Positions 40,770 to 51,156 of a stretch of 64,000 bases of DNA are shown in pieces (within the stretch, counting starts at the first letter, position 1; each line of letters opens with the position of its first letter). Position numbers and translations under genes: made by a program. This DNA comes from Planctomycetota bacterium (GTDB taxonomy: Bacteria > Planctomycetota > Planctomycetia > Pirellulales > Pirellulaceae). Under the pieces are notes generated by a model, which ran no database searches, was not told where the DNA came from, and was given only the letters and a program-made list of their open reading frames with translations. Location: NCBI GenBank assembly GCA_963205385.1, contig CAUJKE010000206.1, positions 43,659 to 107,658 on the forward strand. Direction: 5' to 3'.

Positions 40770-41717
40770 ATGACCCACTCCCTTTCTGGCCAACGAATCG
40801 TCATTGCCGGTGGCAGCGGATTCTTGGGCGTGTCACTCAGCCAGCACCTGGCTGGGTGTGGCGCGGAAGTCGTCATCCTGTCGCGCCACGAACCGAATTG
40901 TTCTGGCCCGTGGCGGTTTTGTGCGTGGGACGCGCGCTCCCTGGGAAATTGGCGACAGGAATTAGAAGGGGCGGCGGGCCTCGTCAACTTAACCGGTCGC
41001 AGCGTCAACTGTATCAAGACGCCTGACCATGTCGACGAAATCCTGCGGTCGAGAGTCGAATCCACACACATCCTGGGCAAGGCGTTGCACGAAGTCCATG
41101 CGCCTCCGGCCGTGTGGGTGCAGATGAGTACGGCTCATATTTACGGCGATCCACCGGTTGCTCGTTGTACTGAAGAATCGGCGTTCGGCCACGGGCTGGC
41201 GCCGGATATCGGTCGAGCGTGGGAAGCAGCATTTCAGGCGAGCATCTTGCCGGGCCAACGAGGCGTCGTTCTGCGCCCCAGCTTTGTCCTGGGCCAGGAT
41301 CGTGGCGCCGGGGGCGGTGCGCTTGACACCCTTACGATGCTGACCCGGTGCGGGCTTGGCGGCCGGGTCGGCAGCGGCCAGCAAGGAATGAGTTGGATTC
41401 ATGAAACAGACCTCAATCGCCTGTTCGAGCGTGCGCTGACCGACGATTCCATGAGCGGCGCCTACATCGCATCGTCGCCACATCCGGTTTCTCAAGCGGA
41501 GTTTATGCGCAGGCTGCGGCGAGCCGTGGGAATGCCCTGGGGGCTTCCCGCGTTCACTTGGATGGTGCGAATTGGCGCGCCGCTGTTCTTGAAAACCGAT
41601 CCAGAACTTGCACTCTATGGCCGTTATGTGCTACCGGAGCGACTGGGCAAGGAAGGTTTCACGTTTCACCTGCCTGAGTTGGATTCCGCCCTGAAAAACC
41701 TGTTCGGTCGGACTTGA
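40770..41717 (+). CDS. TIGR01777-family epimerase/SDR (DUF1731 C-terminus)
   Basis: '[30 protein letters not shown]', '[11 protein letters not shown]', '[18 protein letters not shown]'. Confidence 0.93.
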   Translation: MTHSLSGQRIVIAGGSGFLGVSLSQHLAGCGAEVVILSRHEPNCSGPWRFCAWDARSLGNWRQELEGAAGLVNLTGRSVNCIKTPDHVDEILRSRVESTHILGKALHEVHAPPAVWVQMSTAHIYGDPPVARCTEESAFGHGLAPDIGRAWEAAFQASILPGQRGVVLRPSFVLGQDRGAGGGALDTLTMLTRCGLGGRVGSGQQGMSWIHETDLNRLFERALTDDSMSGAYIASSPHPVSQAEFMRRLRRAVGMPWGLPAFTWMVRIGAPLFLKTDPELALYGRYVLPERLGKEGFTFHLPELDSALKNLFGRT

Positions 41718-41936
41718 CGGTTAATTCGACTGGCGACGCGGCAGAGATCCCGGACGGGGACACGATTCTGCGGCACGGTCAACAAAAAACGAGCAGCGAG
41801 CGTATGCGTGCTTCCCAGTTCCGCGCGCCGCCCCACAGCGGACCGGGGAGCAACTGTCGATATCTACCACCAGGCGCCTCGGCTCCTTAGAATATGCCTC
41901 ATTCACCCCATCCACTTCCGACAATGCCTCCGCCTG

Positions 41937-42467
41937 ATGAAAATTTTGCTCGATGAACGTCAGGTGCGCGCAGGCGTGTTGCGGATGGCCGAGGCGATTG
42001 GCGCGGAGTATGGCTCGCGCCCCTTGACGGTGATCGCGGTGATGACCGGGAGCGTCGTGCTCCTGGCCGACTTGATTCGGCTGCTCGCCATGCCGCTGCG
42101 CGTCGGGGTGTTGCAGGCGTCGAGCTATAAAGGGAGCACCGAGCGCGGCGAACTGATAATCAACGCGGATCTGATGCCCGACGTGACCGACCACGACGTG
42201 CTGGTGGTGGACGACATCTTCGACACCGGCCACACGCTGACCAAGGTCGTGGCCCGTTTGCGCCAACTGCGGCCGACTTCCGTCCGCACGAGCGTGCTAT
42301 TGCGCAAGGCGGGGCGGCAGGAAGTGGCGTACGAACCGGACTTCGTCGCGTTTGAGATTCCCGACGAATTCGTCGTCGGCTATGGGCTCGACTATCGCGA
42401 TGCGTACCGCAACCTGCCTTACATCGCCACGCTGGACGAGGACGACATCGCCAGCACACTGCCATGA
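41937..42467 (+). CDS. hpt: Hypoxanthine phosphoribosyltransferase
   Basis: PRPP motif 'VLVVDDIFDTGHTLTKV'; 'VIAVMTGSVVLLADLIR', 'SSYKGSTERGE'. Confidence 0.95.
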   Translation: MKILLDERQVRAGVLRMAEAIGAEYGSRPLTVIAVMTGSVVLLADLIRLLAMPLRVGVLQASSYKGSTERGELIINADLMPDVTDHDVLVVDDIFDTGHTLTKVVARLRQLRPTSVRTSVLLRKAGRQEVAYEPDFVAFEIPDEFVVGYGLDYRDAYRNLPYIATLDEDDIASTLP

Positions 42468-43642
42468 ACTCGCTGCGCATCGCGCTAGTTTCGCGCCGGT
42501 ATTGGCCGCAGGTTGGCGGGGTCGAAGTGACGACGGCCCGCCTGGCGACGGAGTTTCGCCGCTTGGGCCATCAGCCACGCGTGCTGACGGCGCAGTGGGA
42601 GAGTAGTTGGCCGACTGAAGTCGTGCATCATGAGTTTCCCGTCACTCGCCTGGTGCAGCCGCAAATTCGCGGGTGGGGAACCATTCGCTACCTGCACGCC
42701 CTCTCGCGCTGGCTCCGCAAGCATGTGTCCGAATTGGATGCGGTGGTCGTTTCCACTTTGCGGCACGACGCCTACGCGGCAATCGCCACGTTGCGAAACA
42801 CGCCCGTCCCGGTCATTGTTCGCGCCGCCGGCGCCGGTGCAACGAGCGATGTCGCGTGGCAGCGCGAGGCGCGCTTCGGCGGTCGTGTTCAGCGCGCTTG
42901 CCTCACGGCGGACGCGATCATCGCACCCAGCGCCGGCCTGGAAGATGAACTGCTGCTCGCTGGCTATCCGCGGGCGCGCACGCATTTAGTCCCAAGCGGC
43001 GTGGAACTTGTTCCGCTCCGCCAGGTCGCAGACCGCGGCGCGGCGCGGCGCGCGGTGGCCGATGCGAACCTGTCGCTCGAAATGGTTCCAGACGCGCCGC
43101 TGGTCGTATTCACCGGCCGTCTCGAGGAGCAAAAGGGGCTGGCCGACCTGGTGGCCGCCTGGGATTTATTTTCCCGCAAACAGCCGAACGCCCGCGCGTG
43201 GATGATTGGGGACGGGCCGTTTCGCGAGACTTTGTATGAACTGATCGTCGACCGCGGTTTGCATCATCAGATGTTCCTGCCGGGGGCGTTCGACGACGTC
43301 GCAGGCGTGCTCACCGCGGCCGATCTGTTTGTGCAGCCTGCACACGCCGCGGGAAGTTCGCTGGCGCTGCTGGAAGCGATGGCCGCCGGCGTGCCGATCA
43401 TCGCCACGGACATCCCCGCGCACCGGGAACTGCTGGCGCATGAAGAACACGCGCTCCTCGTCCCGCCGCACGATCCGCCTGCGCTCGTCGCGGCGATCGA
43501 GCGGTTGCTCGTCGATGAACGACTCGCCGAGCGTTTAGTCACCGCCGCCCGAGCCCGCGTGGAAGCGCGGCATTCCATCGAACAAGCGGCCGATCGTTAT
43601 CTGGAGATCATCGAACACGCCATGCGTGCGAAGCGCAAGTAA
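42464..43642 (+). CDS. Glycosyltransferase family 4 protein
   Basis: 'RYWPQVGGVEVTTARLATEFRRLGH', 'VFTGRLEEQKGLADLV', 'EAMAAGVPIIATDIPAHRELL'; overlaps the hpt stop by 4 bp. Confidence 0.94.
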   Translation: MNSLRIALVSRRYWPQVGGVEVTTARLATEFRRLGHQPRVLTAQWESSWPTEVVHHEFPVTRLVQPQIRGWGTIRYLHALSRWLRKHVSELDAVVVSTLRHDAYAAIATLRNTPVPVIVRAAGAGATSDVAWQREARFGGRVQRACLTADAIIAPSAGLEDELLLAGYPRARTHLVPSGVELVPLRQVADRGAARRAVADANLSLEMVPDAPLVVFTGRLEEQKGLADLVAAWDLFSRKQPNARAWMIGDGPFRETLYELIVDRGLHHQMFLPGAFDDVAGVLTAADLFVQPAHAAGSSLALLEAMAAGVPIIATDIPAHRELLAHEEHALLVPPHDPPALVAAIERLLVDERLAERLVTAARARVEARHSIEQAADRYLEIIEHAMRAKRK

Positions 43643-43760
43643 GTCCCGGCGTGAACCGCGCGCAGCGGTAGCGTTGGCGTTGCACGATCTCCAGTTTCAG
43701 GCGCCGCGAACAGCACTTGCTGTCGCGGCGCTTGCTAAAGGACACAATCTCAACAACCGC

Positions 43761-45029
43761 CTACACGAGTTCTTCAATCGGCCGGCGCATATCGACCAGA
43801 AATTGCGGGCGACCGTTAGGATCGATGATGCTCGTCGAGGCGACGTTGATCCCCAGGTTGTGATAGAGCGTGGCGAACACTTCCTGGAAGTGAACGGGGC
43901 GCGCGGCGGCTTCCTCGGCGTACTTGGACGATTCGCCGATCGCCTGGCCAAGCCGCATGCCGCCGCCGGCCAGAAACGCCATCGAAAGCTTCGGCCAATG
44001 GTCGCGCCCGGCCCCTTTGTTGATCCGCGGCGTGCGGCCGAACTCGCCCCACATCACCACGGTCACATCCTTATCGAGGCCCCGGTCGCTCAAGTCCGTG
44101 AGCAGGTTGCTCATGGCGTTGTCGAGTTCGGGGAGTTGCGTCTTGAGCTTGGTGAAGTTGCCGCCATGCGTATCCCAACCGCCCCAGTTGAAAGACACCG
44201 TCCGCACGCCGGCTTCCACTAACCGTCGGGCGGTGAGGAAGTTGGCCCCTTGGCGGCCATAACGCTTCACGATGTCGGGGTCTTCCTTCTTAAGGTCGAG
44301 CGCATCAGCCACTTTGCCGCTCGTGACCACTTCGACCGCGCGCTGCGTGTACGAATCGAGCGCTTCCATCTGGCCGCTGTTATCGACGTCCCGGCGGAGG
44401 CTATCGAGTTGCGCGAGCAGATTGGTGCGACCGCTAAGGCGATCGGAAGTAAGACCGCCAATCAACCTCAGATTGCCGCCACTGGGTTTGTAGGGCTTGT
44501 AGACCGGGCCCAGATAACCCGGTTCGCCTCCGTTGTAGGATATGAACGAAGGCGCGCCGGTGGGCGTGGCGCCTTGGAGTCGCGCCAGCACGCTCCCCAG
44601 CGCAGGGCGACCGCCGACGTTGCGCAAATCTTTGTCCGAATAGCCGCTATGCGTTTGATAATTCGCATGTTGACCGACCGAACCAATCAGCGAACGAATA
44701 ACCGCGAACTTGTCCGCCATGGTCGCCAGTCGCGGGAAGTGCTCGCAAATTTGCAAGCCGCTGACGTTGGTCGAGATCGGGTTGAACTCGCCGCGATACT
44801 CAGAAGGGGCGTCCGGCTTGAGGTCGAACATGTCCTGGTGCGAAGGACCGCCGCTGAGATGGATGTTGATGATCGCCTTTTCGGAACTCCCGATCCCCGC
44901 CTGATCCTCAGCCTTGAGCAGATCGGCCAGCGTGACGCCAGCCATGCCGAGAGCGCCAATTTGGAGGAAACTGCGGCGAGAAACGCCGTCGCAATACGCG
45001 TAGGGACTACTGGTAAAGACGCGAAGCAT
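43761..45029 (-). CDS. DUF1501 domain-containing protein
   Basis: Start MLRVFTSSPYAYCDGVSRRSFLQIGALGMAG; 'NIHLSGGPSHQDMFDLKPDAPSEYRGEF', 'WGEFGRTPRINKGAGRDHWP'. Confidence 0.96.
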   Translation of the reverse strand: MLRVFTSSPYAYCDGVSRRSFLQIGALGMAGVTLADLLKAEDQAGIGSSEKAIINIHLSGGPSHQDMFDLKPDAPSEYRGEFNPISTNVSGLQICEHFPRLATMADKFAVIRSLIGSVGQHANYQTHSGYSDKDLRNVGGRPALGSVLARLQGATPTGAPSFISYNGGEPGYLGPVYKPYKPSGGNLRLIGGLTSDRLSGRTNLLAQLDSLRRDVDNSGQMEALDSYTQRAVEVVTSGKVADALDLKKEDPDIVKRYGRQGANFLTARRLVEAGVRTVSFNWGGWDTHGGNFTKLKTQLPELDNAMSNLLTDLSDRGLDKDVTVVMWGEFGRTPRINKGAGRDHWPKLSMAFLAGGGMRLGQAIGESSKYAEEAAARPVHFQEVFATLYHNLGINVASTSIIDPNGRPQFLVDMRRPIEELV

Positions 45030-45293
45030 GTCAACCTCCTGAAACTGTGCGAAAAGAATGAACAGCCAGCGGGCAGCGCGCTCCCACGACCCAGCAAGTG
45101 TGCGGAAACGCCACGGCACCAAGTGCACGTACTTCCCGTAATCTTACAGATCCGGCTTAATCGATCAAACATTTTTGATGGATTTCCTCCGGCGGGCCAA
45201 AACGCCCCCCAAATCCCGCGAAAATCAGCATCTAACTGCCAGTCCATGAATTGGCATTTGAACTTCCGCGGCATTCCGAGAAAGCGCGCGGAA

Positions 45294-45396
45294 ACCACGA
45301 GACACGAAGTGCACAAAGGAAAGTCACGGCGCGAATAGGCGGACGAACGAGCATTCCTGCATTTCATATTCTTCGTCCCCTTCGTGCCCTCGTGGT
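45294..45396. repeat. Imperfect inverted repeat, about 103 bp, miniature-element-like
   Basis: Left arm ACCACGAGACACGAAG, right arm CTTCGTGCCCTCGTGGT. Confidence 0.45.
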
Positions 45397-45600
45397 AAAT
45401 CCCTCATCGCATCCTCTCGCGCCCCCCGTGCTCCCGCGCGCCGGCATTTTCGGCATAACCTGCGCAGTCGCTCCGCCGGCCGTAAGAATCCCGCGTGAGA
45501 TGGGCAGTGCTCTCTTGCTGAACCCCCGATGCTAACTAGCGTGGAATTTGTGTACGCCTGACGCTCCCTTCCGCATCGTCAGCCAATCACAGGGTTCTCC

Positions 45601-46341
45601 ATGCTGCCTGGTCGTCAACATCTCATCGTCTTGCCCGCGTATAACGAGGAAGGCGCGCTGCGTCATACCGTCGCCAAGCTTCAGGCGTTGCCGGATCAGT
45701 TTGAGATTCTAATCGTCAACGATGGCTCCACCGATCGCACGTCGCAGATTGCCCAAGAACTCACGCGCACGAGCCGTCTGAAGCTGTTCGCGATCGATCT
45801 GCCGATCAACGGCGGCATTGGCGTGGCGGTGCAGACCGGTTACTTGTTCGCCGAGAAGGAAGCGCGCTATCACTTCGTGATTCAATTCGACGCCGATGGC
45901 CAGCACGATGCGGCGTCGATCATCAAGCTCGTGGAAGAATGCGAGCGGCGCGGGCTTGATAGTTGCATCGGTTCGCGGTTCCTCGGCCAAGGGGAAGGCT
46001 TCCGTTCGACGTTCACGCGCCGCCTTGGCATTCGCTTTTTGGCGTATTTGATCAGCACCATCGCTGGAACGCGCGTGACCGACCCCACGAGCGGCTTTCG
46101 TTGCGTCGGGCCGCGAGCATGGAAGTCCTTCGCTCAGCGTTATCCGGACGATTATCCCGAACCTGAGTCGCTGTACTGGTGCATTCGCAATCGCCTGAAG
46201 GTCGGCGAGATTCCGGTCGTCATGTACCAGCGTCAGGGAGGCGTCTCGTCGATTCGCGCCCTGCGGCCGGCCTATTACATGGTTAAAGTCACCCTCGGCA
46301 TTCTCGTAGATCTGTTGCGCCGCCAGGAGTTACACCCTTGA
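45601..46341 (+). CDS. Glycosyltransferase family 2 protein (DPM1/DPG-synthase-like)
   Basis: 'LIVLPAYNEEGALRHTVAKL', 'ILIVNDGSTDRT', 'HFVIQFDADGQHD'. Confidence 0.95.
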   Translation: MLPGRQHLIVLPAYNEEGALRHTVAKLQALPDQFEILIVNDGSTDRTSQIAQELTRTSRLKLFAIDLPINGGIGVAVQTGYLFAEKEARYHFVIQFDADGQHDAASIIKLVEECERRGLDSCIGSRFLGQGEGFRSTFTRRLGIRFLAYLISTIAGTRVTDPTSGFRCVGPRAWKSFAQRYPDDYPEPESLYWCIRNRLKVGEIPVVMYQRQGGVSSIRALRPAYYMVKVTLGILVDLLRRQELHP

Positions 46342-46712
46342 ACGCTCCCACTTTGATGCTCGTCGGCGGCGTGGTCGCCTTTTTAGTCACCATCCACTGG
46401 GTGCGCAATCGCGACATGCGCGAGCGCTATGCCATCGGCTGGCTGTTCATGGCGGCGATTTTGCTGCTCTGCGGCTTGTTTCCCAGCGTGATTATGCGGT
46501 GGGCGCACTTCGCGCATCTCAGTTATTCGTCCGCGGTGCTGGTCGTCTCGCTCACCGCCATCTACTGCTTCTCGCTGTTCGTCTCGGTCGCGCTCACCCA
46601 TCAATATCGGCGTAACGTGCGGTTGATGCAGGAACTGGCCATTCTGAGCCAACGGCTGGAACGTTTGCACAACGCCGCTAAGGCGAACCCCGCCGATGAA
46701 GTCGTCCACTGA
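46338..46712 (+). CDS. DUF2304-family membrane protein
   Basis: TTG start overlapping the previous stop (TTGA) with AGGAG upstream; TM helices and 'YAIGWLFMAAILLLCGLFP'. Confidence 0.85.
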   Translation: MNAPTLMLVGGVVAFLVTIHWVRNRDMRERYAIGWLFMAAILLLCGLFPSVIMRWAHFAHLSYSSAVLVVSLTAIYCFSLFVSVALTHQYRRNVRLMQELAILSQRLERLHNAAKANPADEVVH

Positions 46713-46729
46713 TCCAGGAGTTGCCGCTG

Positions 46730-47761
46730 GTGAGAGTTTCGCTTGTCATCCCCGGTCGCAATTGTCAGGCCACGCTCGCGGCGTGCCTGGAGGCGGTCGC
46801 GCCGCTGTTGGACTCTGGAGAACTCACGGAAATCCTCTTTGTCGACGACGGATCGACCGACCGCACCCGCGCCATTGCGGAACAGTTCCCGGTGCGGATC
46901 ATCACCGGCACGGGGCAAGGGCCCGGCGCGGCGCGCAATTTAGGTTGGCGCAGCGCGACAGGCGACGTGATCTGGTTCATCGATTCCGACTGCGTCGCCG
47001 AACCGGGAGCGCTCCGCCGCCTGCTGAATCTGCTGGATGATCCTGCTGTGGCCGGCGCCGGGGGAAGCTATGGCAACATGTATCCCGAGTCGCTCACCGC
47101 TTGCCTCATCCATGAAGAAATCGCCGTGCGTCATGAGCGGATGCCGCGCGAAGTCAATTACCTCAGCACTTTCAACGTGCTCTATCGCCGCGATGTCCTC
47201 GAAGAGCTGCAAGGCTTCGATGAAGCGCGTTTCACCGTGAGTTCCGAAGACGCCGAATTCGCGTTTCGGCTCGTCGCCGCGAACTATCGTCTGCGATTTG
47301 ATCCCCGCTCCCGCGTCAAGCATTTTCATCCGACCGACTACCGGCGCTATCTCTGCACGCAGCAGCGCCACGGCTTTTACCGCGTGCGGCTCTATGCGGA
47401 TTTTCCGCGCCGCATTTCTGGCGATTCCTATACGAACCTGGTTGACCATTTGCAGCCGCCGTGGGCGATGCTCATGCTGCTGCTCCTTCCCTTCGCACTC
47501 ACGCCGTACTGGGCCATTCCACTTGTCGCCACGCTGCTGCTGGTCGCTTTGCAGCTTCCCATGACCGGCGCGCTGTTGCGGCGTACTGGCCAGTGGAAAT
47601 ATGCGGCATATGTGCCGTTTGGCTTCTTCCGCGCGCTGCGGCGGGGGTTTGGAATGACGGTGGGGATGCTCGATGTCGCCTGGTCAAAGTTGTGTCAGGC
47701 AAGCCATTTGTGCTGGAACCTGATCACGCTTCGCCCCGCCTGGCGGCGCTCGTCGCGCTGA
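46730..47761 (+). CDS. Glycosyltransferase family 2 protein
   Basis: 'RVSLVIPGRNCQATLAACLEAV', 'ILFVDDGSTDRT', 'VIWFIDSDCVAEPGAL'; GTG at 46730 has AGGAG 9 nt upstream (ORF track starts at TTG 46721). Confidence 0.93.
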   Translation: MRVSLVIPGRNCQATLAACLEAVAPLLDSGELTEILFVDDGSTDRTRAIAEQFPVRIITGTGQGPGAARNLGWRSATGDVIWFIDSDCVAEPGALRRLLNLLDDPAVAGAGGSYGNMYPESLTACLIHEEIAVRHERMPREVNYLSTFNVLYRRDVLEELQGFDEARFTVSSEDAEFAFRLVAANYRLRFDPRSRVKHFHPTDYRRYLCTQQRHGFYRVRLYADFPRRISGDSYTNLVDHLQPPWAMLMLLLLPFALTPYWAIPLVATLLLVALQLPMTGALLRRTGQWKYAAYVPFGFFRALRRGFGMTVGMLDVAWSKLCQASHLCWNLITLRPAWRRSSR

Positions 47762-47790
47762 TGATCGTTCAACTCTGAGAGACTCTTGGT

Positions 47791-48594
47791 ATGTCCATCG
47801 CCACCTTAACGCCGTCGTCCACCGACCGTCCCGCTTATGATCGCGGCACGTGGCGACCCAGTGCAGCGTGGTGGGGGCAGAGTGAGCGCCGGGCCCAGTT
47901 AGCGCTGGCTACATGCGCGCCGCAACTGACGAAACCGCTCAACGAACTGCGCGTTCTCGACCTCGGCAGTGGCTACGGCGGCATGACGCTGAAGCTCGCC
48001 GAGCATTGCCAGAGCGTCGTCGGCTTGGAACCTTGTGCGCAGCGCGTCGCGGCGGCCGAGGAACTGCAACGCGAACTTGGCCGCAAAAACGTGGAGTTTC
48101 GCACCCAAGGCGTGGAATTGCTCGACGACGTCGCCGCCTACGACTTGATTGTTCTGGACAACGTGCTCGAACATCTCGCGAACCAGCGCGACGCGCTGCG
48201 CCGCATGACCCGCGCCCTCGCCCCCGGCGGCGTGTTGTTCATTCTCGTTCCCAATCGGCTGTGGCCCATCGAAGTCCACTACCATTTGCCGCTGCTCAGT
48301 TACTTGCCGCTGCGCTGGGCAAACGTTTATCTCCGGCTGTCCGGTCGTGGCCGCGATTACACCGACGCGAGTTACGCGCCGACGTACTGGTCGCTCAATC
48401 GGCTCTTGCGGCAGGAGCCGGAACTGTCGTGGGAGTATGTCCTCCCGGCCAATCTGTCCCTCGCCCGCCGCGGCCATTCATGGCTCTATCAACTCGGCGC
48501 CGCCGCGATCCGCCGCGCGCCGCGCCTGTGGGCGATCTCGAAGTCGTTGCTGGTCGTGGCGGTCAAACGCGCGCCGCTGGAAGTTCACAGCTAG
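47791..48594 (+). CDS. Class I SAM-dependent methyltransferase
   Basis: 'LRVLDLGSGYGGMTLKLAEHCQSVVGLEPC', 'YDLIVLDNVLEHLANQRDALRRMTRALAPGGVLFILVPN'. Confidence 0.95.
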   Translation: MSIATLTPSSTDRPAYDRGTWRPSAAWWGQSERRAQLALATCAPQLTKPLNELRVLDLGSGYGGMTLKLAEHCQSVVGLEPCAQRVAAAEELQRELGRKNVEFRTQGVELLDDVAAYDLIVLDNVLEHLANQRDALRRMTRALAPGGVLFILVPNRLWPIEVHYHLPLLSYLPLRWANVYLRLSGRGRDYTDASYAPTYWSLNRLLRQEPELSWEYVLPANLSLARRGHSWLYQLGAAAIRRAPRLWAISKSLLVVAVKRAPLEVHS

Positions 48595-48607
48595 GAGCAA
48601 CTGAAAG

Positions 48608-49969
48608 ATGCACCGAGTTCTGGTTTGTCCCTATGGGGACGTGAATCTGCTGGTCACGCTCTGCGAGAAGCTCCGCGCGGCGGAGCCGGCGCGGTACGAT
48701 TTCCATTACGTCTGCCATACGCGCTACGAACGCGAAATCTATCGCGCGCTCGACCTGCCGCATACCTACATCGCTCCCGGTTCGGCCGGAACCTGGCTCC
48801 CCGAGGCAGCGCTGCAGACTTCCATCGAACTCTCCACCTTGCTCGCGCAACGACACTTTGGCGAGCGGTATCCGGAGCGTTTTTCCCGTGCCGCTAATCA
48901 TTACGCCAAACACCTGGCTTGCCTTATTGAACAAGGCGGTTACGACGACGTGCTGCTCTTCAACGGGCGACACAACTTGTTCGTGACGGTTCTGGATCAA
49001 GTCGCCGAGTTGCTCGATTGCCGCAAATTGGTGTTCGAACAAGGCTTGTTTCGGCCGGACTATCTGACCATCGACGGTCGCGGCGTCAACTTTCGCAACA
49101 GCATCGACTCGCTGGAAGGCCTGCTCTCGCCGACGCCTTGGGCCTATCAAACGCGAGCGCTCTACCAAGACCTGACGCGGATGATGCCGCTCGAGGGCGA
49201 CGAACCTTGGGACTGCAAGCGGCGCGTGGGCTTGTTCGGCTTGTCATTGGCCTATGCCGGAATGAAACTGGAGCCAAAATGGCGTCTGTTCCTGCGGAGC
49301 GCGGAGAATCGTGATTTGCTCGAAGCCGCCTGCCTGCCGCCAAGGAAGATCGCCCCCACGACCAACATCTTGGAGAACATCTACGCCGACGAGCGCTACG
49401 ACTACGTCATTCTCTGTCCGCTGCAAGTCGAAACGGATACGCAAATTCTGCTTCATTCGCCGCGCATTCGCGACATGCAAAGCCTGGTGGATACCGTCTC
49501 GGCGGCCGTGACGGCGTTCAACCGCCGCTCGCCGCGCAAAGCCTGCGTGCTATTTAAGATTCATCCGTGCGAGCCGCGCGTGCCCAGCGTGACTCATCCG
49601 GGGGCGTACGTCATCAACGAGTCGAAAGTCCCGGAGATCCTCCACCGTCGCTGCGACCTCGTCATCACGCTCAACTCCACCGCCGGCATCGAAGCGATTG
49701 AGGCCCATACGCCGGTGATTACGCTCGGCGATGCGTTCTATAGTTTTCCCGGCGTGATCAGCAGCCATTGCCCGCAACCGCATGCCCTGGTGGATCACGT
49801 TGAGCACGCGCTCTTGGAGCGCGGCATCGACTTGACGTTGCAGCAGCGCTTTATCGAAGCGCTCAAGCAGAAGTACCAGGTGCGCATCCGCGCCGGCCGC
49901 GAAACCGCACCGCAGGCGCCGCCGGTGATTATGCCAAACGTGCTCGAATCAAGTCCTGCAAGTGTATGA
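48608..49969 (+). CDS. KpsS/capsule-synthesis-like glycosyltransferase
   Basis: 'FEQGLFRPDYLTIDGRGVNFRNS' resembles the KpsS-type EEGxxRPDxITxxxxGVN segment; 'VLFKIHPCEP', 'DLVITLNSTAGIEAIEAHTPVITLGDAFY'. Confidence 0.75.
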   Translation: MHRVLVCPYGDVNLLVTLCEKLRAAEPARYDFHYVCHTRYEREIYRALDLPHTYIAPGSAGTWLPEAALQTSIELSTLLAQRHFGERYPERFSRAANHYAKHLACLIEQGGYDDVLLFNGRHNLFVTVLDQVAELLDCRKLVFEQGLFRPDYLTIDGRGVNFRNSIDSLEGLLSPTPWAYQTRALYQDLTRMMPLEGDEPWDCKRRVGLFGLSLAYAGMKLEPKWRLFLRSAENRDLLEAACLPPRKIAPTTNILENIYADERYDYVILCPLQVETDTQILLHSPRIRDMQSLVDTVSAAVTAFNRRSPRKACVLFKIHPCEPRVPSVTHPGAYVINESKVPEILHRRCDLVITLNSTAGIEAIEAHTPVITLGDAFYSFPGVISSHCPQPHALVDHVEHALLERGIDLTLQQRFIEALKQKYQVRIRAGRETAPQAPPVIMPNVLESSPASV

Positions 49970-50918
49970 TGCCGCGGGCGATCTGCTGGTCATCAATCAC
50001 CGGTAGCACCGCGATTTTGTGTTGCTGCATCAACCGCAACGCTTCGACGGCCAAGGCCTGCGGCCCGATGCTCTTGGGGGTGCGCACCATCGCGGTGGAG
50101 ATCGGGCCATCCAACGGCGCCGCTTCCCGCTCCAGCAATCGGCGCACGTCGCCATCGGTAAAGATGCCAGCGAGCCGACCGGCGGCGTCGATCACGAGCG
50201 TGGTTCCCAACCCTTTGCGGGACATTTCACAAATCGCTTCGCGCACCCGGACCTCTGGCCCGACGCGCGGCAATTCGTTATCGACATGCATCAAATCCGA
50301 TACCCGCAACAGCAATTGGCGTCCCAAGCTGCCGCCGGGATGAAACTGAGCGAACTGTTCGCGTGTGAAGCCTCGCTGCCGCATCAGCGCCATGGCGAGC
50401 GCATCCCCCATTGCGAGCATCGCCGTGGTGCTGGCCGTAGGCGCGATGCCCAGGCGGTCGGCTTCCTCGGTCACGGCCACATCGATCGCCACGTCGCTGC
50501 AGCGCGCGAGGGTCGATTGCAAGTTGCCGGTGAGTGCCAAGATTTGCACGCCAAAGCGTTTGACCGCCGGCAGCAAGTTGTTCACTTCCTCGGTCTCGCC
50601 GCTATTCGAGAGACAGCAGAGCACATCGTCGGCCGTGACGATTCCCAAATCGCCATGGCAAGCTTCGGCTGGATGAAGAAAGACCGCCGGCGAGCCGGTG
50701 CTGGCCAGCGTCGCGGCGATTTTGCGTGCGATCAGGCCGGCCTTGCCCATGCCGGTGACGATAATGCGGCCACGGCAATGCAGCAACAACTCAACGCCCC
50801 GCACGGACTGCTCGTTCGCCCGCGCCTCGAGTTCTTCCAGCGCGCGGCGCTCGGCCGCCAGCACGCGGCGAATTTCGCTCAGAATCACGACTGCATCCAC
50901 ATCCATCGCTACAGACAT
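49929..50918 (-). CDS. kdsD: KpsF/GutQ-family arabinose-5-phosphate isomerase (SIS + tandem CBS)
   Basis: 'GRIIVTGMGKAGLIARKIAATLASTGSPAVFLHPAEACHGDLGIV', 'LSNSGETEEV', C-terminal CBS pair. Start uncertain. Confidence 0.94.
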   Translation of the reverse strand: MSVAMDVDAVVILSEIRRVLAAERRALEELEARANEQSVRGVELLLHCRGRIIVTGMGKAGLIARKIAATLASTGSPAVFLHPAEACHGDLGIVTADDVLCCLSNSGETEEVNNLLPAVKRFGVQILALTGNLQSTLARCSDVAIDVAVTEEADRLGIAPTASTTAMLAMGDALAMALMRQRGFTREQFAQFHPGGSLGRQLLLRVSDLMHVDNELPRVGPEVRVREAICEMSRKGLGTTLVIDAAGRLAGIFTDGDVRRLLEREAAPLDGPISTAMVRTPKSIGPQALAVEALRLMQQHKIAVLPVIDDQQIARGIIHLQDLIRARLA

Positions 50919-51156
50919 CAGGCACCCCAATGTAGCAGGCACACTCCCGTGTGCGGTCCGCGTCCACGCTCAACAACGTCCTCCTCAAAACATACGCCGC
51001 GTTGGCATGAGCTATGCACTGCTTAAGAAACTGAGAATTTAGACGCCGTCAACGTTCCGCTCGGGCGGATTGAGCCGATCGTCCGACGCCACTTCTGGGA
51101 CTTGTATCTCCACTCCACCACACCCACGTTGCGAAAACGCCACACCCAGGCCTCAG

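Noticed and set aside
44250-45338. 362-aa ORF antisense to the second DUF1501 gene
   Set aside because: Fully overlaps a clear DUF1501 gene and has no motif of its own.
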